The position numbers were made by a program, and so were the translations under genes. The notes beneath the pieces were generated by a model that had not been told where the DNA came from, did not search any database, and saw nothing but the letters and a program-made list of their open reading frames with translations. A DNA stretch of 64,000 nt from Halotalea alkalilenta (GTDB lineage: Bacteria > Pseudomonadota > Gammaproteobacteria > Pseudomonadales > Halomonadaceae): assembly GCF_001648175.1 (NCBI RefSeq), contig NZ_CP015243.1, forward strand, positions 2,418,001 through 2,482,000. The letters run 5' to 3'. Positions within the stretch are counted from its first letter, which is position 1. The number at the start of each line of letters is the position of its first letter. Shown here in pieces: positions 28,465 to 36,433 of this stretch.

Positions 28465-29637
28465 TCAGTTGCCTGCTTGCCGCATGGCCCAGGTGCCGCC
28501 GACAAGCGCGGTGACCGTCAGCACCAGCGCGAACAGCGTGGCCCCCGACGCCAATCCCACCGCATCCATCAGGAAGCCCGTCGCGACCGGCAGCAAGCCG
28601 GCCGGAATGTAGCCACCGATGTTGAGCACAGCATTGGCCTGGGCGCGATGGCTGTCCGGGACATGCAGGCCGATCAGGGTCAATCCACCCAATTGGCCCA
28701 GCCCTTGGCCGGCGCCGGCGAGCAGCGCTGATGCGATTAACGCCGGCACCAGGGAAGCGTGAATCGCCAATACCAATGCCGCCATCGACAGCACCGTCGC
28801 CGTAGCGCTGGCGGCGAAGATGCGCCGTATCGGCCACTGGCGCACCGCGAACTGCACGCCGGTGGCGGTCAGGAACATCGCACATGCCATTCCGCCGGCC
28901 AGCAGTGGGCTGCGCACATCGAGCAGATGCGACAGCAGCGAAGGCCCCAGCGCCAATACAAAAGACGTGGCGGTGATGCCGGGGCCGAAGGTGGCAATAC
29001 CACAGGCGACCTGCCGGCGGTTGGCCTGCGGCACCGTGGGCAGGCGCAGCCGTGCGGGGCCGGACGCGACCGGACGGCGCAGCGGCAGCCACCACACGAT
29101 GCCCAGCGCACTGAGCAATACCAGCGCCTCGATGCCGAAGATCGGCAGCACCGGCTGCGCCAGGCTTTGTGCAAGGCCCCCAGCCAGCAAAGGCCCAAGC
29201 CCGGCGCCCAGCACCATCGCCACCGAAGCCAGGAGCGCCGCCCGTCGCTTGTGTTCGGCGCCGCCCATATCGACCACCGCCGCCATGCCCGCCGAGACGA
29301 TCACGCCCACCGCGATACCGGCCAAGAGCCTGCCGATCGCCAGCATCGTGATCGAGGTGGCCGAAGCGAACAGCAGACACGCCACCAAGGCAGCCAACAG
29401 CCCTGGAATGAGGACGAGCTTGCGGCCGTAACGATCGGATAGCTGGCCGGCGATCAGCAGCGTCCCCAGCAAACCCGCGATGTAGAGCGCGAAGATGACC
29501 GTCAGCACGCCTGATGAGAACCCAAGCTGCTGCTGCCAATGCACATACAGCGGCGTGGGCGAGTTGGACAGCATGAACACGGCCGTCACCACCCAGGCGG
29601 CGGCCCAAAGGCCGGATGGCGCAGGCGTGGCTTTCAT
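28465..29637 (-). CDS. MFS transporter
   Basis: 390 residues from [20 protein letters not shown] at 29637; 12 hydrophobic segments. The conserved inter-helix loop [13 protein letters not shown] (motif A) is present, and the second half begins with [14 protein letters not shown]. The likely function is efflux of small organic compounds; the substrate is unknown. Its start overlaps the stop of the upstream flavoprotein gene by ATGA, so both are one operon, likely under the palindromes at 30186-30228. Confidence 0.9.
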   Translation of the reverse strand: MKATPAPSGLWAAAWVVTAVFMLSNSPTPLYVHWQQQLGFSSGVLTVIFALYIAGLLGTLLIAGQLSDRYGRKLVLIPGLLAALVACLLFASATSITMLAIGRLLAGIAVGVIVSAGMAAVVDMGGAEHKRRAALLASVAMVLGAGLGPLLAGGLAQSLAQPVLPIFGIEALVLLSALGIVWWLPLRRPVASGPARLRLPTVPQANRRQVACGIATFGPGITATSFVLALGPSLLSHLLDVRSPLLAGGMACAMFLTATGVQFAVRQWPIRRIFAASATATVLSMAALVLAIHASLVPALIASALLAGAGQGLGQLGGLTLIGLHVPDSHRAQANAVLNIGGYIPAGLLPVATGFLMDAVGLASGATLFALVLTVTALVGGTWAMRQAGN

Positions 29638-30173
29638 CGGGAAGCCCTCTCGCCTTGCTGCACATGAGCGCGATACGCCAGGGCATTGGCAGCCAGTTGC
29701 TGGTCGTCGATATCGCCCACGCCATTGAGAAAAAAGCCCGGCAGATAACGCATGCCCACGCGCAGGGCGGTGACCTCGAACGGGCTGGTCAGCTCGTCCA
29801 TCGTCCGTCCGTAGCGGCCATCCTTCCGATAGTCCTCTGGCTTCGACCAAGTGGACACCGCGATGCCCAGTTGCTTGCCCTTGAGCGCATCCCCACCGTG
29901 GCCGTAGGCCCAGCCGTGTTCGAGGACAACATCCAGCCACTTCTTCAACAGCGGCGGGCAGTTGTACCAGTGGAAAGGGAACTGCAAGACGATGCGCTCA
30001 TGCGATGCCAGCCGTTGCTGTTCGGCCTGCACGTCGATCACCTCGTCGGGATAGCGACCATACAGGTCATCCACTGCAATGCTCGGCTCCTGCCGCAGCG
30101 CGGCAATCCACTTTGCATTGATACGCGACTGCGAAAGGTCGGGGTGGGCGACGATCACCAAGGGGTTGGACAC
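29634..30173 (-). CDS. NAD(P)H-dependent flavodoxin-fold oxidoreductase (quinone reductase-like)
   Basis: 179 residues with the Flavodoxin_2 fold: N-terminal LVIVAHPDLSQSRINAKW, then LQFPFHWYNCPPLLKKWLDV and LEHGWAYGHGGDALKGKQLG, which bind FMN/FAD and the quinone. Relatives include KefF, MdaB and YwrO, which reduce quinones by two electrons. It is the first gene of the operon with the MFS pump and is divergent from the YdjM-like gene. The intergenic DNA carries two 16-bp palindromes (30186-30201, 30213-30228). Confidence 0.92.
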   Translation of the reverse strand: MSNPLVIVAHPDLSQSRINAKWIAALRQEPSIAVDDLYGRYPDEVIDVQAEQQRLASHERIVLQFPFHWYNCPPLLKKWLDVVLEHGWAYGHGGDALKGKQLGIAVSTWSKPEDYRKDGRYGRTMDELTSPFEVTALRVGMRYLPGFFLNGVGDIDDQQLAANALAYRAHVQQGERASR

Positions 30174-30185
30174 AATAGGCTCCTA

Positions 30186-30201
30186 TACGAGTTTTATCGT
30201 A
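30186..30201. promoter_or_regulatory. Putative ArsR-type operator, copy 1
   Basis: TACGAGTTTTATCGTA: inverted arms TACGA and TCGTA around a 6-bp centre. It lies 12 bp upstream of the flavoprotein start codon. Its reverse complement matches copies 2 and 3 at most positions (consensus TWCGATAAAWSTCGTA, where W is A/T and S is C/G). Confidence 0.6.
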
Positions 30202-30212
30202 CTATACTCTAG

Positions 30213-30228
30213 TTCGATAAATCTCGTA
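30213..30228. promoter_or_regulatory. Putative ArsR-type operator, copy 2
   Basis: TTCGATAAATCTCGTA, 23 bp before the ATG of the YdjM-like gene. The start is 27 bp from that of copy 1, between two divergent genes. AT-rich promoter sequence lies between the two copies (ACTATACTCTAG). Confidence 0.6.
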
Positions 30229-30251
30229 CAGCAACAAGGTTCGGCACTGAC

Positions 30252-31265
30252 ATGGATTCACTGACCCAGATCGCTCTTGGAAGCACCGTCGCGGCGCTTG
30301 CCGTACCTGCCAGACATCGACGGGCAGCATTGCTGGTCGGAGCGTTGCTGGGAACGCTGCCAGACCTCGATACGCTGCCGCTGATGCTGATCGACGATCC
30401 GGTCACGCGCATGACCTGGCACCGCGCGCCCTCCCACTCGCTGCTGGTGCTGCCGTTCGTGGGATGGTTGATCTGGGCCGTGCTGCGGTGGCGCTGGCTT
30501 CCCGTGCAGCAAGCGCCGCAACGCTGGATGTGGGCGACCCAACTGGCTTTGTTGACGCACCCGCTGCTGGACAGCTTCACCGCTTACGGCACGCAGTTGA
30601 TATGGCCGTTGCCCATTGGCCCGATGTCACTGTCGAGCATGTTCATCGTCGATCCCGGCTATACCGTGCCGCTGCTCCTTGGCGTGCTGCTTGCCGCTTG
30701 GGTCGGCGCGCGGCGGGTCGGTGCCGCCTGCCTGCTGGTCGGCCTGCTGTTGAGTTCGGGCTACCTTGGATGGTCGCTGCTCGCAAAGGGCATGGTCGAA
30801 CGGGACGCCGTTGCGGCCTTGTCCGTTACAGGCCAGCAGCATGCACCGCGATTCTCGATACCGATGCCGCTCACGACGCTGGTGTGGCGCATCGTTGTGA
30901 TGACGCCTGATGGTTATCTGGTCGGTGAACGGTCGCTATTGGCCGGCCGTGAACCGATGCAGTTTCACGCCTATGTCTCCGACACCGAAGCACTGGCCGC
31001 AGTGCGGAACTTGCCGGTGGTCGAGCGTCTGACATGGTTCAATGGTGGATATATGCGTGCAAGGGTGGATGATGATCGTCGCCTAGTGTTGTCTGACCTT
31101 CGCATGGGACAAGAGCCGGGCTACCTTTTCAACTTCGTGGTCGCGGAACGCACTGGGGATCAGTGGGGCGCAGTCTCGCCGCCACAGCAATTGCCCTCCG
31201 AAATGGATCTCCGAAGTACCCTGTCAGGACTCTGGACACGACTGTGGAACAAACCTGTTCGATAA
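30252..31265 (+). CDS. YdjM-like membrane-bound metal-dependent hydrolase (DUF457 family)
   Basis: 337 residues. The N-terminus MDSLTQIALGSTVAALAVPA and the motifs GTLPDLDTL, WHRAPSHSLL and LLTHPLLDSFTAYGTQL are the conserved metal-ligand pattern of the YdjM/DUF457 family. Several hydrophobic helices (about 70-95, 140-165) place it in the inner membrane. Relatives are tied to LexA/SOS control in E. coli, but here the promoter carries the ArsR-type palindrome instead. The stop codon TAA lies inside the third operator copy. Confidence 0.88.
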   Translation: MDSLTQIALGSTVAALAVPARHRRAALLVGALLGTLPDLDTLPLMLIDDPVTRMTWHRAPSHSLLVLPFVGWLIWAVLRWRWLPVQQAPQRWMWATQLALLTHPLLDSFTAYGTQLIWPLPIGPMSLSSMFIVDPGYTVPLLLGVLLAAWVGARRVGAACLLVGLLLSSGYLGWSLLAKGMVERDAVAALSVTGQQHAPRFSIPMPLTTLVWRIVVMTPDGYLVGERSLLAGREPMQFHAYVSDTEALAAVRNLPVVERLTWFNGGYMRARVDDDRRLVLSDLRMGQEPGYLFNFVVAERTGDQWGAVSPPQQLPSEMDLRSTLSGLWTRLWNKPVR

Positions 31266-31273
31266 ATGTCGTA
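31258..31273. promoter_or_regulatory. Putative ArsR-type operator, copy 3
   Basis: TTCGATAAATGTCGTA, 19 bp before the ATG of the ArsR-type regulator, so autoregulation is likely. It differs from copy 2 by one base. It also contains the stop codon of the preceding gene. Confidence 0.6.
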
Positions 31274-31292
31274 CAGTTGCTACAATCAGCCG

Positions 31293-31682
31293 ATGAGCAC
31301 CGTCAGAAAAACCGAATCGGTTGCGGTTGGCGGCGAACCCGCTGACCTGCCAGACCCGTTGCCGGAACCGGCTATCGCAGACCTGCGCCTTGAGGCCATC
31401 CTGGGCGCACTGGCTGATCCCCTGCGCCTGACCATCGTGCGCAAGCTGATGCTGGAAGCGCAGGCATACGATCATCCATGCGGTTGGTTCGGGTTCGACC
31501 GCCCCAAGTCGTCGCTGACTCACCACTTCAAGGCGCTGCGCGAGGCGGGGGTGATCCGCCAGCGGCAGTATGGGCTGGAGCGGCGCAGTCGGCTGCGCAG
31601 CGAAGACCTCGAAGCGCGCTTTCCGGGATTGCTTGCCCTCGTCGCCAATTGGCGACCGCCATCTGGCAAGAAGCAAGGTTAG
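31293..31682 (+). CDS. ArsR-family transcriptional regulator
   Basis: 129 residues from the ATG at 31293; an alternative upstream start at 31266 lies inside the operator and is rejected. The winged HTH is clear: LGALADPLRLTIVRKLM, then KSSLTHHFKALREAGVIRQR and a basic wing with RRSRLRSEDLE. No metal-binding CxC cluster is seen, so it is probably not a metalloregulator; a single Cys (HPCGWF) lies just before the recognition helix and could be redox- or electrophile-sensitive. It probably represses the flanking flavoprotein-MFS and YdjM genes through the three palindromes. Confidence 0.88.
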   Translation: MSTVRKTESVAVGGEPADLPDPLPEPAIADLRLEAILGALADPLRLTIVRKLMLEAQAYDHPCGWFGFDRPKSSLTHHFKALREAGVIRQRQYGLERRSRLRSEDLEARFPGLLALVANWRPPSGKKQG

Positions 31683-31712
31683 TCCTTGCCCTTGCCCTTG
31701 CACCGGCACCCG

Positions 31713-33707
31713 CTAACCGATAGATGGGCCGCGCGCTCGTCCAACCTCCCACGATACCCCGCCACCGCGCACCGTTGCGGCGAGCTGCTGCCCCAGCCGC
31801 TGTTCGATCACCGGCCGCCACGGCACCAGGCTGAATCCCATGCCGTCATCCAGCATCGCGTAGCGACCGCTGGCGAGCATGACGGAGCGCCGGTAGATGC
31901 CGGCCACGCGCTGCCCGTCCGTTACTGGGCGATGTTCCAGGCCGGTTTCAGCGGCAATGTCCTTCGCCGCCTGCGCCAGTTCCCGGTTGCGCAGCGTCCC
32001 CAGCAGGTTCCGGGCGAGGATCACGCGCTGACCGCGCAGTTGGGCCAGCCCCTGTTCGGCCAAGAAGTCGGCGCGCTGTTGCAGAGCGTTCTTGACCTCG
32101 CGGCCAAAGCCTAGGTCGCCCAGTCCACGGCCGCCGCCGATCAGTTGCTGGTCGAGCCAAGTGGCGCCGATCACGCGGGTCTGCCGCTCAATGGGCAGGT
32201 GCGATTTCAGTTCCACCGCCACACCGCCCAGGCGCTGGGCATCGTACTGGCGGCCACGTTCCGGCAGGTCGTCCTGCACCTTCCATAGCCCTTCGGCCAC
32301 GCGCTCCACGATGCCGGCCCGGCGCAGGGCTTCCAGCCGGCGGACGTGCGCCGCGACGACTTCCTGCGGATCGCCGCCGGGCTTGGCCCGGCCCTGTTCG
32401 ATCGCCAGGTGATAATCGGCGCGGTATAGGCCATCGCTCGCCAGCGCGCCGATGTTCTTGTCGGCGGCGCGAACTTCGGCGGAACCGCGTACCTCCACTA
32501 CGGCGCCGGTCGGATAGTTCGCCAGCTCGTCACGGGCGTTCAACGCGACGTAGTGGGCCTTGCCGTCCACGCCGTCGATGACCAGATAGCCGCGGTCATG
32601 CAACTCGTCGGCCAGCCCCTTGGCAGCGACGCGGCCGACGATGGTACGGCCGTCGTCGCCCGGCTCGAACACCCCCAGCTCGCGCGGCTGGCCGCTCATG
32701 GCGCGCTGCATGGTGCGGATGATGTCGCCGCGCTCACCCAAGGCGCGCAACGTCTTCTCGGTATCGGCGTGAACCGCCCAGGTGCCGGGCTGCGTCTCGT
32801 CGGCCAGGCCCAGGCGCTGCAAGCGTTGCAGCCGGCCGATAAGCAGCAGGCGCTGGCGTTGCAGCCGGGGTTCGTTGAAGCGTTCGATCTGCACCCAGCC
32901 ATCCTCGTCGGCCCCGCGTTGCAGCGTGCGGTCGAGGCTCGTCCACCGCTCTCGCTCCACTTCGCGCTGCAAGGTCTGCTGGATCTCCAGTTCGGTACGC
33001 GGCCCCAGCCATTCCGTCGCCAGTTCGGCGGCACGATGGCGGAAGCCGTGGGCGATGTAGTCGCCCGCGATGATGAGGTCTTTGCCGGTGTCGTCGCGTC
33101 CGCGCACGATCAAATGCGTGTGCGGGTTGTCGGTGTTCCAGTGATCGACCGCCACCCAATCCAGCCGCGTCCCCAGGTCGGCTTCCATCCGATTCACCAG
33201 ATGCCGGGTGTAGGTGCGCAGGTCGTCCAGCTCGGCGCCGTCCTCCGGGGAGACGATGAAGCGGAAATGGTGCCGGTCGTCGGCGGCCCGCTCCTTGAAG
33301 GCATCAAGGTCGGCTTCGTCGGTCTGCGGCCCGTAGGCCCGGCCAGGTTCGCCATCGCGGCCCGCGCCGTCGCGCTCGATGTAGCGCAGGTGCTTGGCGA
33401 GCGACTGCGGGCTGGCGTTGCGCTGGTTGACCAGCAGGGTCTTGATGGTCACGCGCCGCGACATGGGCGTCAGCTTCGCGCCCGCGAAACGCGCCGCCGT
33501 GTGGCCGCGCCCAAGCCGTGAACCGGGGCGCTGGCCGGCGTGTGCGCCGCTGCCGCCGGCTGCGGAATGGCGCACCGCCGACTTGCCGCTGCTGGCCTTG
33601 CCAGCCTGCTTGAGCACCTTGGAAACGAAGCTCTGGCCCTGGCCCTTGCCCCGGTTCTTCGGGGCGCTGGGACGCACGCGGAAATCGTCGTCGCGGCGGT
33701 CGGTCAT
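31713..33707 (-). CDS. Conjugative relaxase (VirD2/TraI-like, DUF3363)
   Basis: 664 residues from MTDRRDDDFRVRPSAPKNRG at 33707; the frame continues upstream without coding character. The N-terminal 80 residues are basic. The relaxase core has LLVNQRNASPQSLAKHLRYI then ERDG, HFRFIVSPEDG, and the HUH-type motif DHWNTDNPHTHLIVRG with metal-binding His residues. The C-terminus matches DUF3363, common in relaxases of Tn4371-type ICEs. It nicks at oriT and leads the strand into the recipient. It is followed downstream by the cargo block and preceded by 436 bp without a gene. Confidence 0.95.
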   Translation of the reverse strand: MTDRRDDDFRVRPSAPKNRGKGQGQSFVSKVLKQAGKASSGKSAVRHSAAGGSGAHAGQRPGSRLGRGHTAARFAGAKLTPMSRRVTIKTLLVNQRNASPQSLAKHLRYIERDGAGRDGEPGRAYGPQTDEADLDAFKERAADDRHHFRFIVSPEDGAELDDLRTYTRHLVNRMEADLGTRLDWVAVDHWNTDNPHTHLIVRGRDDTGKDLIIAGDYIAHGFRHRAAELATEWLGPRTELEIQQTLQREVERERWTSLDRTLQRGADEDGWVQIERFNEPRLQRQRLLLIGRLQRLQRLGLADETQPGTWAVHADTEKTLRALGERGDIIRTMQRAMSGQPRELGVFEPGDDGRTIVGRVAAKGLADELHDRGYLVIDGVDGKAHYVALNARDELANYPTGAVVEVRGSAEVRAADKNIGALASDGLYRADYHLAIEQGRAKPGGDPQEVVAAHVRRLEALRRAGIVERVAEGLWKVQDDLPERGRQYDAQRLGGVAVELKSHLPIERQTRVIGATWLDQQLIGGGRGLGDLGFGREVKNALQQRADFLAEQGLAQLRGQRVILARNLLGTLRNRELAQAAKDIAAETGLEHRPVTDGQRVAGIYRRSVMLASGRYAMLDDGMGFSLVPWRPVIEQRLGQQLAATVRGGGVSWEVGRARGPSIG

Positions 33708-34143
33708 GGCTGCGCTCTCCGCAAGCCACGGCGTGTCCTGTCGTGCGAAGCACGCGGAGATGCCTGCATTGGCGCGGGCCTCGCGCCCCACGCGGCACGG
33801 CGGCGAAGCCGCTGCGTGCCGCGCCACCCCCATGTGCAGACAGGCTTTCGACGCGGCCCAGTGCCGCGTCCTTTTGTCTTGCCTTCCGCCTGTGCCCTTC
33901 GCTGTCGCTCCGGGCGTCGGCGGCCCGGCGGCGCTGTGCTGCTTGCAGCCAGCCCGCCGGCGAACGCGCCAATGGCCGCAGGCCGGGCGCGTTCGAGGCA
34001 AGACGCCTGCACGGTGGACGGCTGCGCCGGATGTTGCGCGAAGTGCGGCGCGGATGCGCTCGCACTGCACGCGCGACGACACGGCGGCGGCCAGGGGGAC
34101 GACACGCCTGATGGCACGATGAAGCGCAGCGAATCGGCAGCCA
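33708..34143. other. Gene-free region upstream of the relaxase
   Basis: 436 bp without a convincing gene; open frames here lack start signals and family content. It is GC-rich with several short inverted words. A transfer origin next to the relaxase gene is possible, but I cannot identify a nick-site consensus. Confidence 0.4.
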
Positions 34144-34743
34144 TCATGGGCGTGTCTCCAGCCAGACCGGATGCGCGACGCCGATCACGGCGGATGCGCT
34201 GACCGGCCCGAAATAGCGGCTGTCGAACGACGCCGGATTGGTCACGCTCAACAGGAACAGTTCGCCAGGTTCGAGGCGGCGGCATTGCCGCCAGGATGGC
34301 AGCGGGCGGCCCAGCCGATCGGCAGGCAGCACGGTGGCCGCAGGCGCGCCGTCGATGTGGACGATGCCGCCAGCGATGCACACTTCCTGCGACGCGACCG
34401 CGCCCACACGTTTGAGCAGCGGAACGCGGGTCGGCAGGTAGCCGCGCTGCGCAGCCAGCATGGCGGCCCTGTCGGGCAGCGGCACCAGCACGATGCTGTC
34501 CACGGACAGCGGACGTGGCAGCGAGGCGGTGCGCGGGTCGAACGGTTCGATGCGATACCAGCCGACCGCCACGCTGTCGGACGGGTTGTAGGTCAGACGC
34601 GGCAGCGGCGACACGAAAGCCGCCCAGGCCAGCGCAGCGAGGCCGACGGCGGCGAAGCCCGCCAGCACGATGCGAACGCGCAGGCGCGAGCGAGGATGCG
34701 GCGCGGCTTCGTGCGTGCATGTGGTGTTGGATTGGGTCGTCAT
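34144..34743 (-). CDS. traF: TraF-like S26 signal peptidase
   Basis: 199 residues. One N-terminal membrane segment (about 22-42, VRIVLAGFAAVGLAALAWA) precedes the S26 domain: Ser nucleophile in YNPSDSVAVGWY, general-base Lys in RVPLLKRVGA, and the C-terminal DSRYFGPVSASAVIG. In RP4, TraF matures and cyclises the TrbC pilin; both partners are present here. It overlaps the DUF2840 gene by ATGA. Confidence 0.93.
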   Translation of the reverse strand: MTTQSNTTCTHEAAPHPRSRLRVRIVLAGFAAVGLAALAWAAFVSPLPRLTYNPSDSVAVGWYRIEPFDPRTASLPRPLSVDSIVLVPLPDRAAMLAAQRGYLPTRVPLLKRVGAVASQEVCIAGGIVHIDGAPAATVLPADRLGRPLPSWRQCRRLEPGELFLLSVTNPASFDSRYFGPVSASAVIGVAHPVWLETRP

Positions 34744-35297
34744 GGCAGCGCCCTTCCGGCCAGCCAGGCGGCGTGCCGCTCGGCGGTGTATTCGGGCAGC
34801 GCCAGGCGGGCCGCCAGACGGTTGCCCAGCGTGCGCCAGTACGCAGGCGACACGTCGATGGCGGCGATGCCTTGCGCGTCGATGTCGTCGATGCGTTCCA
34901 GCACGGCACGCACCGCGTTTTCGCCTTCGGCGTGCAGCAGCAGGCGTGCGCCCGGCCGCACGCCAGGGATGCGCTGCATGTCGTCCAGCGGCGTGGCGGC
35001 TTGCATCACCATGAGTTGCCAGCGGATCGTGCCGTAGTCGTTTGCTTCCCAGCGCACGCGGCAGAACATTGCACGCGGCAGGAACACCGCGCAGCGCCGC
35101 CAGCGGTCGAGCCGCAGCGTGCGCGCCGGCTCGCCGAAACGCAGGTAGAGCTTGAATCGCGGTTCGATGTAGGCGAGGGATACGCGAGTCAGCGGCACGC
35201 TGCCAGCCTGGCCGGCGAGCGTCGAAAGCGAAGGCGGCGGCGCAGCAGCCGGTGCAGCCGTCGCCGCGTGAGCGGCAGGCAAGGCGGATGCGTTCAT
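34740..35297 (-). CDS. DUF2840 family protein
   Basis: 185 residues from MNASALPAAHAATAA at 35297. After an Ala/Pro-rich N-terminus, the core has VSLAYIEPRFKLYLRFGEPA, RTLRLDRWRRCAVFLPRAMF and RVRWEANDYGTIRWQL, which I associate with DUF2840, a family found between parA and traF in Tn4371-type ICEs. Function unknown. It is coupled to traF and to the small gene upstream by 4-bp overlaps. Confidence 0.85.
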   Translation of the reverse strand: MNASALPAAHAATAAPAAAPPPSLSTLAGQAGSVPLTRVSLAYIEPRFKLYLRFGEPARTLRLDRWRRCAVFLPRAMFCRVRWEANDYGTIRWQLMVMQAATPLDDMQRIPGVRPGARLLLHAEGENAVRAVLERIDDIDAQGIAAIDVSPAYWRTLGNRLAARLALPEYTAERHAAWLAGRALP

Positions 35298-35557
35298 GGC
35301 AGGTTCTCCATGCGGTTCTCGGGAAACTCCCGCTCCAGCAAGCCGCGCAGCAGTTCGGCCACGGTCACGCCCTGGCCGAAGGCGGCGATCTTGATGCGCG
35401 CGCGCAGCGCGGGCGTCACGTCGAGTGTCAGGCGAGCCGTGTAAAGGTCGCCTTTGTTGAGCGCATCGGCATCGCCCTGGCGAATCCATGCCTCGGCGTG
35501 CGGATTCGCGGGCGGACGTGCGCCGATGCCGACGCGCTTGCTGCGCGGGCCGCTCAT
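35294..35557 (-). CDS. Small DNA-binding-type partner of ParA
   Basis: 87 residues from the ATG at 35557, chosen because it forms an ATGA overlap with the parA stop; another ATG is three codons upstream. The centre, YTARLTLDVTPALRARIKIA then AFGQGVTVAELLRGLL, has ribbon-helix-helix character. Small proteins next to ParA often bind the centromere (ParG, ParR type). The nearby inverted repeat at 36228-36260 is a candidate site. Inferred, not shown. Confidence 0.65.
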   Translation of the reverse strand: MSGPRSKRVGIGARPPANPHAEAWIRQGDADALNKGDLYTARLTLDVTPALRARIKIAAFGQGVTVAELLRGLLEREFPENRMENLP

Positions 35558-36192
35558 GTCGGCCACCGCAGCAGTTCATCGGTAAGCGCGGCGATCTCGC
35601 GTGCGGCGGCGCTGTCCGGCGCGGTTTCGCGTGCAAGCCGGCCAGCGGCCACGCTGTCGGCGAAGACGATGCGCTGGCGCACCTCGGTGCGCAGCGCCGG
35701 CAGCGGCTGTTCAGCCAGCGATTGCCGCGCTTCTCGGCCGATGATGGTGGTACTGACGCGCCGGTTGATGACGAAGGCCGCGCGCAGCGCAGGCCGAAAG
35801 ACTTGTGCCTCGCGGATCAGTGCCACCATCTCGGAGCTGGCCCACAGGTCATACGGGCTGGGCTGCACGGGAATCAGCACGCGCTCGGCCGCCAGCAGCG
35901 CGGAGCGCGCCAGGGCGGCGATGCGCGGGGGGCCATCGATGATGACGTGATCGGCGCGGCGCGCCAGCTCGGGCGCTTCCTGGTGCAGAGTTTCGCGGGC
36001 GAGGCCCACGGCGCTGAACAGCCGTGGCAAGCCTTGCTGGCTTCTGCGCTGCGTCCAGTCCAGCGAGGAACCCTGCGGGTCGGCGTCCAGCAGGATGACG
36101 TGCAGACCGCGCATCGCCAGCTCGCCAGCGATGTGGGTGGCGAGCGTGGTCTTGCCGACACCGCCTTTCTGGTTGAGAAACGCGAAGATCAT
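35554..36192 (-). CDS. parA: ParA-family partition ATPase
   Basis: 212 residues from the ATG at 36192 (MIFAFLNQKGGVGKTTLATH); the longer frame upstream crosses the regulatory inverted repeat. It has the deviant Walker A KGGVGKT at 9-15, Walker A' LLDADPQGSSLDW, and Walker B VIIDGPPR. It lacks an N-terminal HTH, as in small ParA/Soj-like and plasmid type Ib proteins. It drives segregation of the circular form of the ICE. The RHH-type gene follows directly. Confidence 0.94.
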   Translation of the reverse strand: MIFAFLNQKGGVGKTTLATHIAGELAMRGLHVILLDADPQGSSLDWTQRRSQQGLPRLFSAVGLARETLHQEAPELARRADHVIIDGPPRIAALARSALLAAERVLIPVQPSPYDLWASSEMVALIREAQVFRPALRAAFVINRRVSTTIIGREARQSLAEQPLPALRTEVRQRIVFADSVAAGRLARETAPDSAAAREIAALTDELLRWPT

Positions 36193-36227
36193 GGCGCGGC
36201 CCTCCCTGCTGGAAAGCCGGCCTGGCC

Positions 36228-36260
36228 GTGCCGTTTCGTGGTTGTCCACCGAAACGGCAC
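36228..36260. promoter_or_regulatory. Inverted repeat upstream of parA (candidate operator or centromere)
   Basis: GTGCCGTTTCG (36228-36238) and CGAAACGGCAC (36250-36260) form a perfect 11-bp inverted repeat with an 11-bp spacer, 35 bp before the parA ATG. Upstream lies an AT-rich stretch with AGTTAG three times (36273, 36287, 36296), the likely promoter region. Confidence 0.55.
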
Positions 36261-36345
36261 GCTTCTACTAAAAGTTAGAGATTTATAGTTAGGTAAGTTA
36301 GAGGGGACGCAAACCCTCGCCGTTACTGGCTTTGCGGCGTTTTCG

Positions 36346-36409
36346 TACTCCTGATAGCACGATAGGCGTACTCCCGATAGCACGATACCCGGTACTCCTG
36401 ATAGCACGA
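36346..36409. repeat. Three iteron-like direct repeats next to repA (candidate replication origin)
   Basis: TACTCCTGATAGCACGA (36346-36362), TACTCCCGATAGCACGA (36369-36385) and TACTCCTGATAGCACGA (36393-36409): 17 bp each, one mismatch, with a period of 23-24 bp. They start 24 bp beyond the repA stop, between parA and repA. Period and place are as for RepA-binding iterons. TTATCCCC, a poor DnaA-box match, overlaps the repA stop. Confidence 0.65.
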
Positions 36410-36433
36410 GGCCGTCCACACCTTTTCCCGCAG

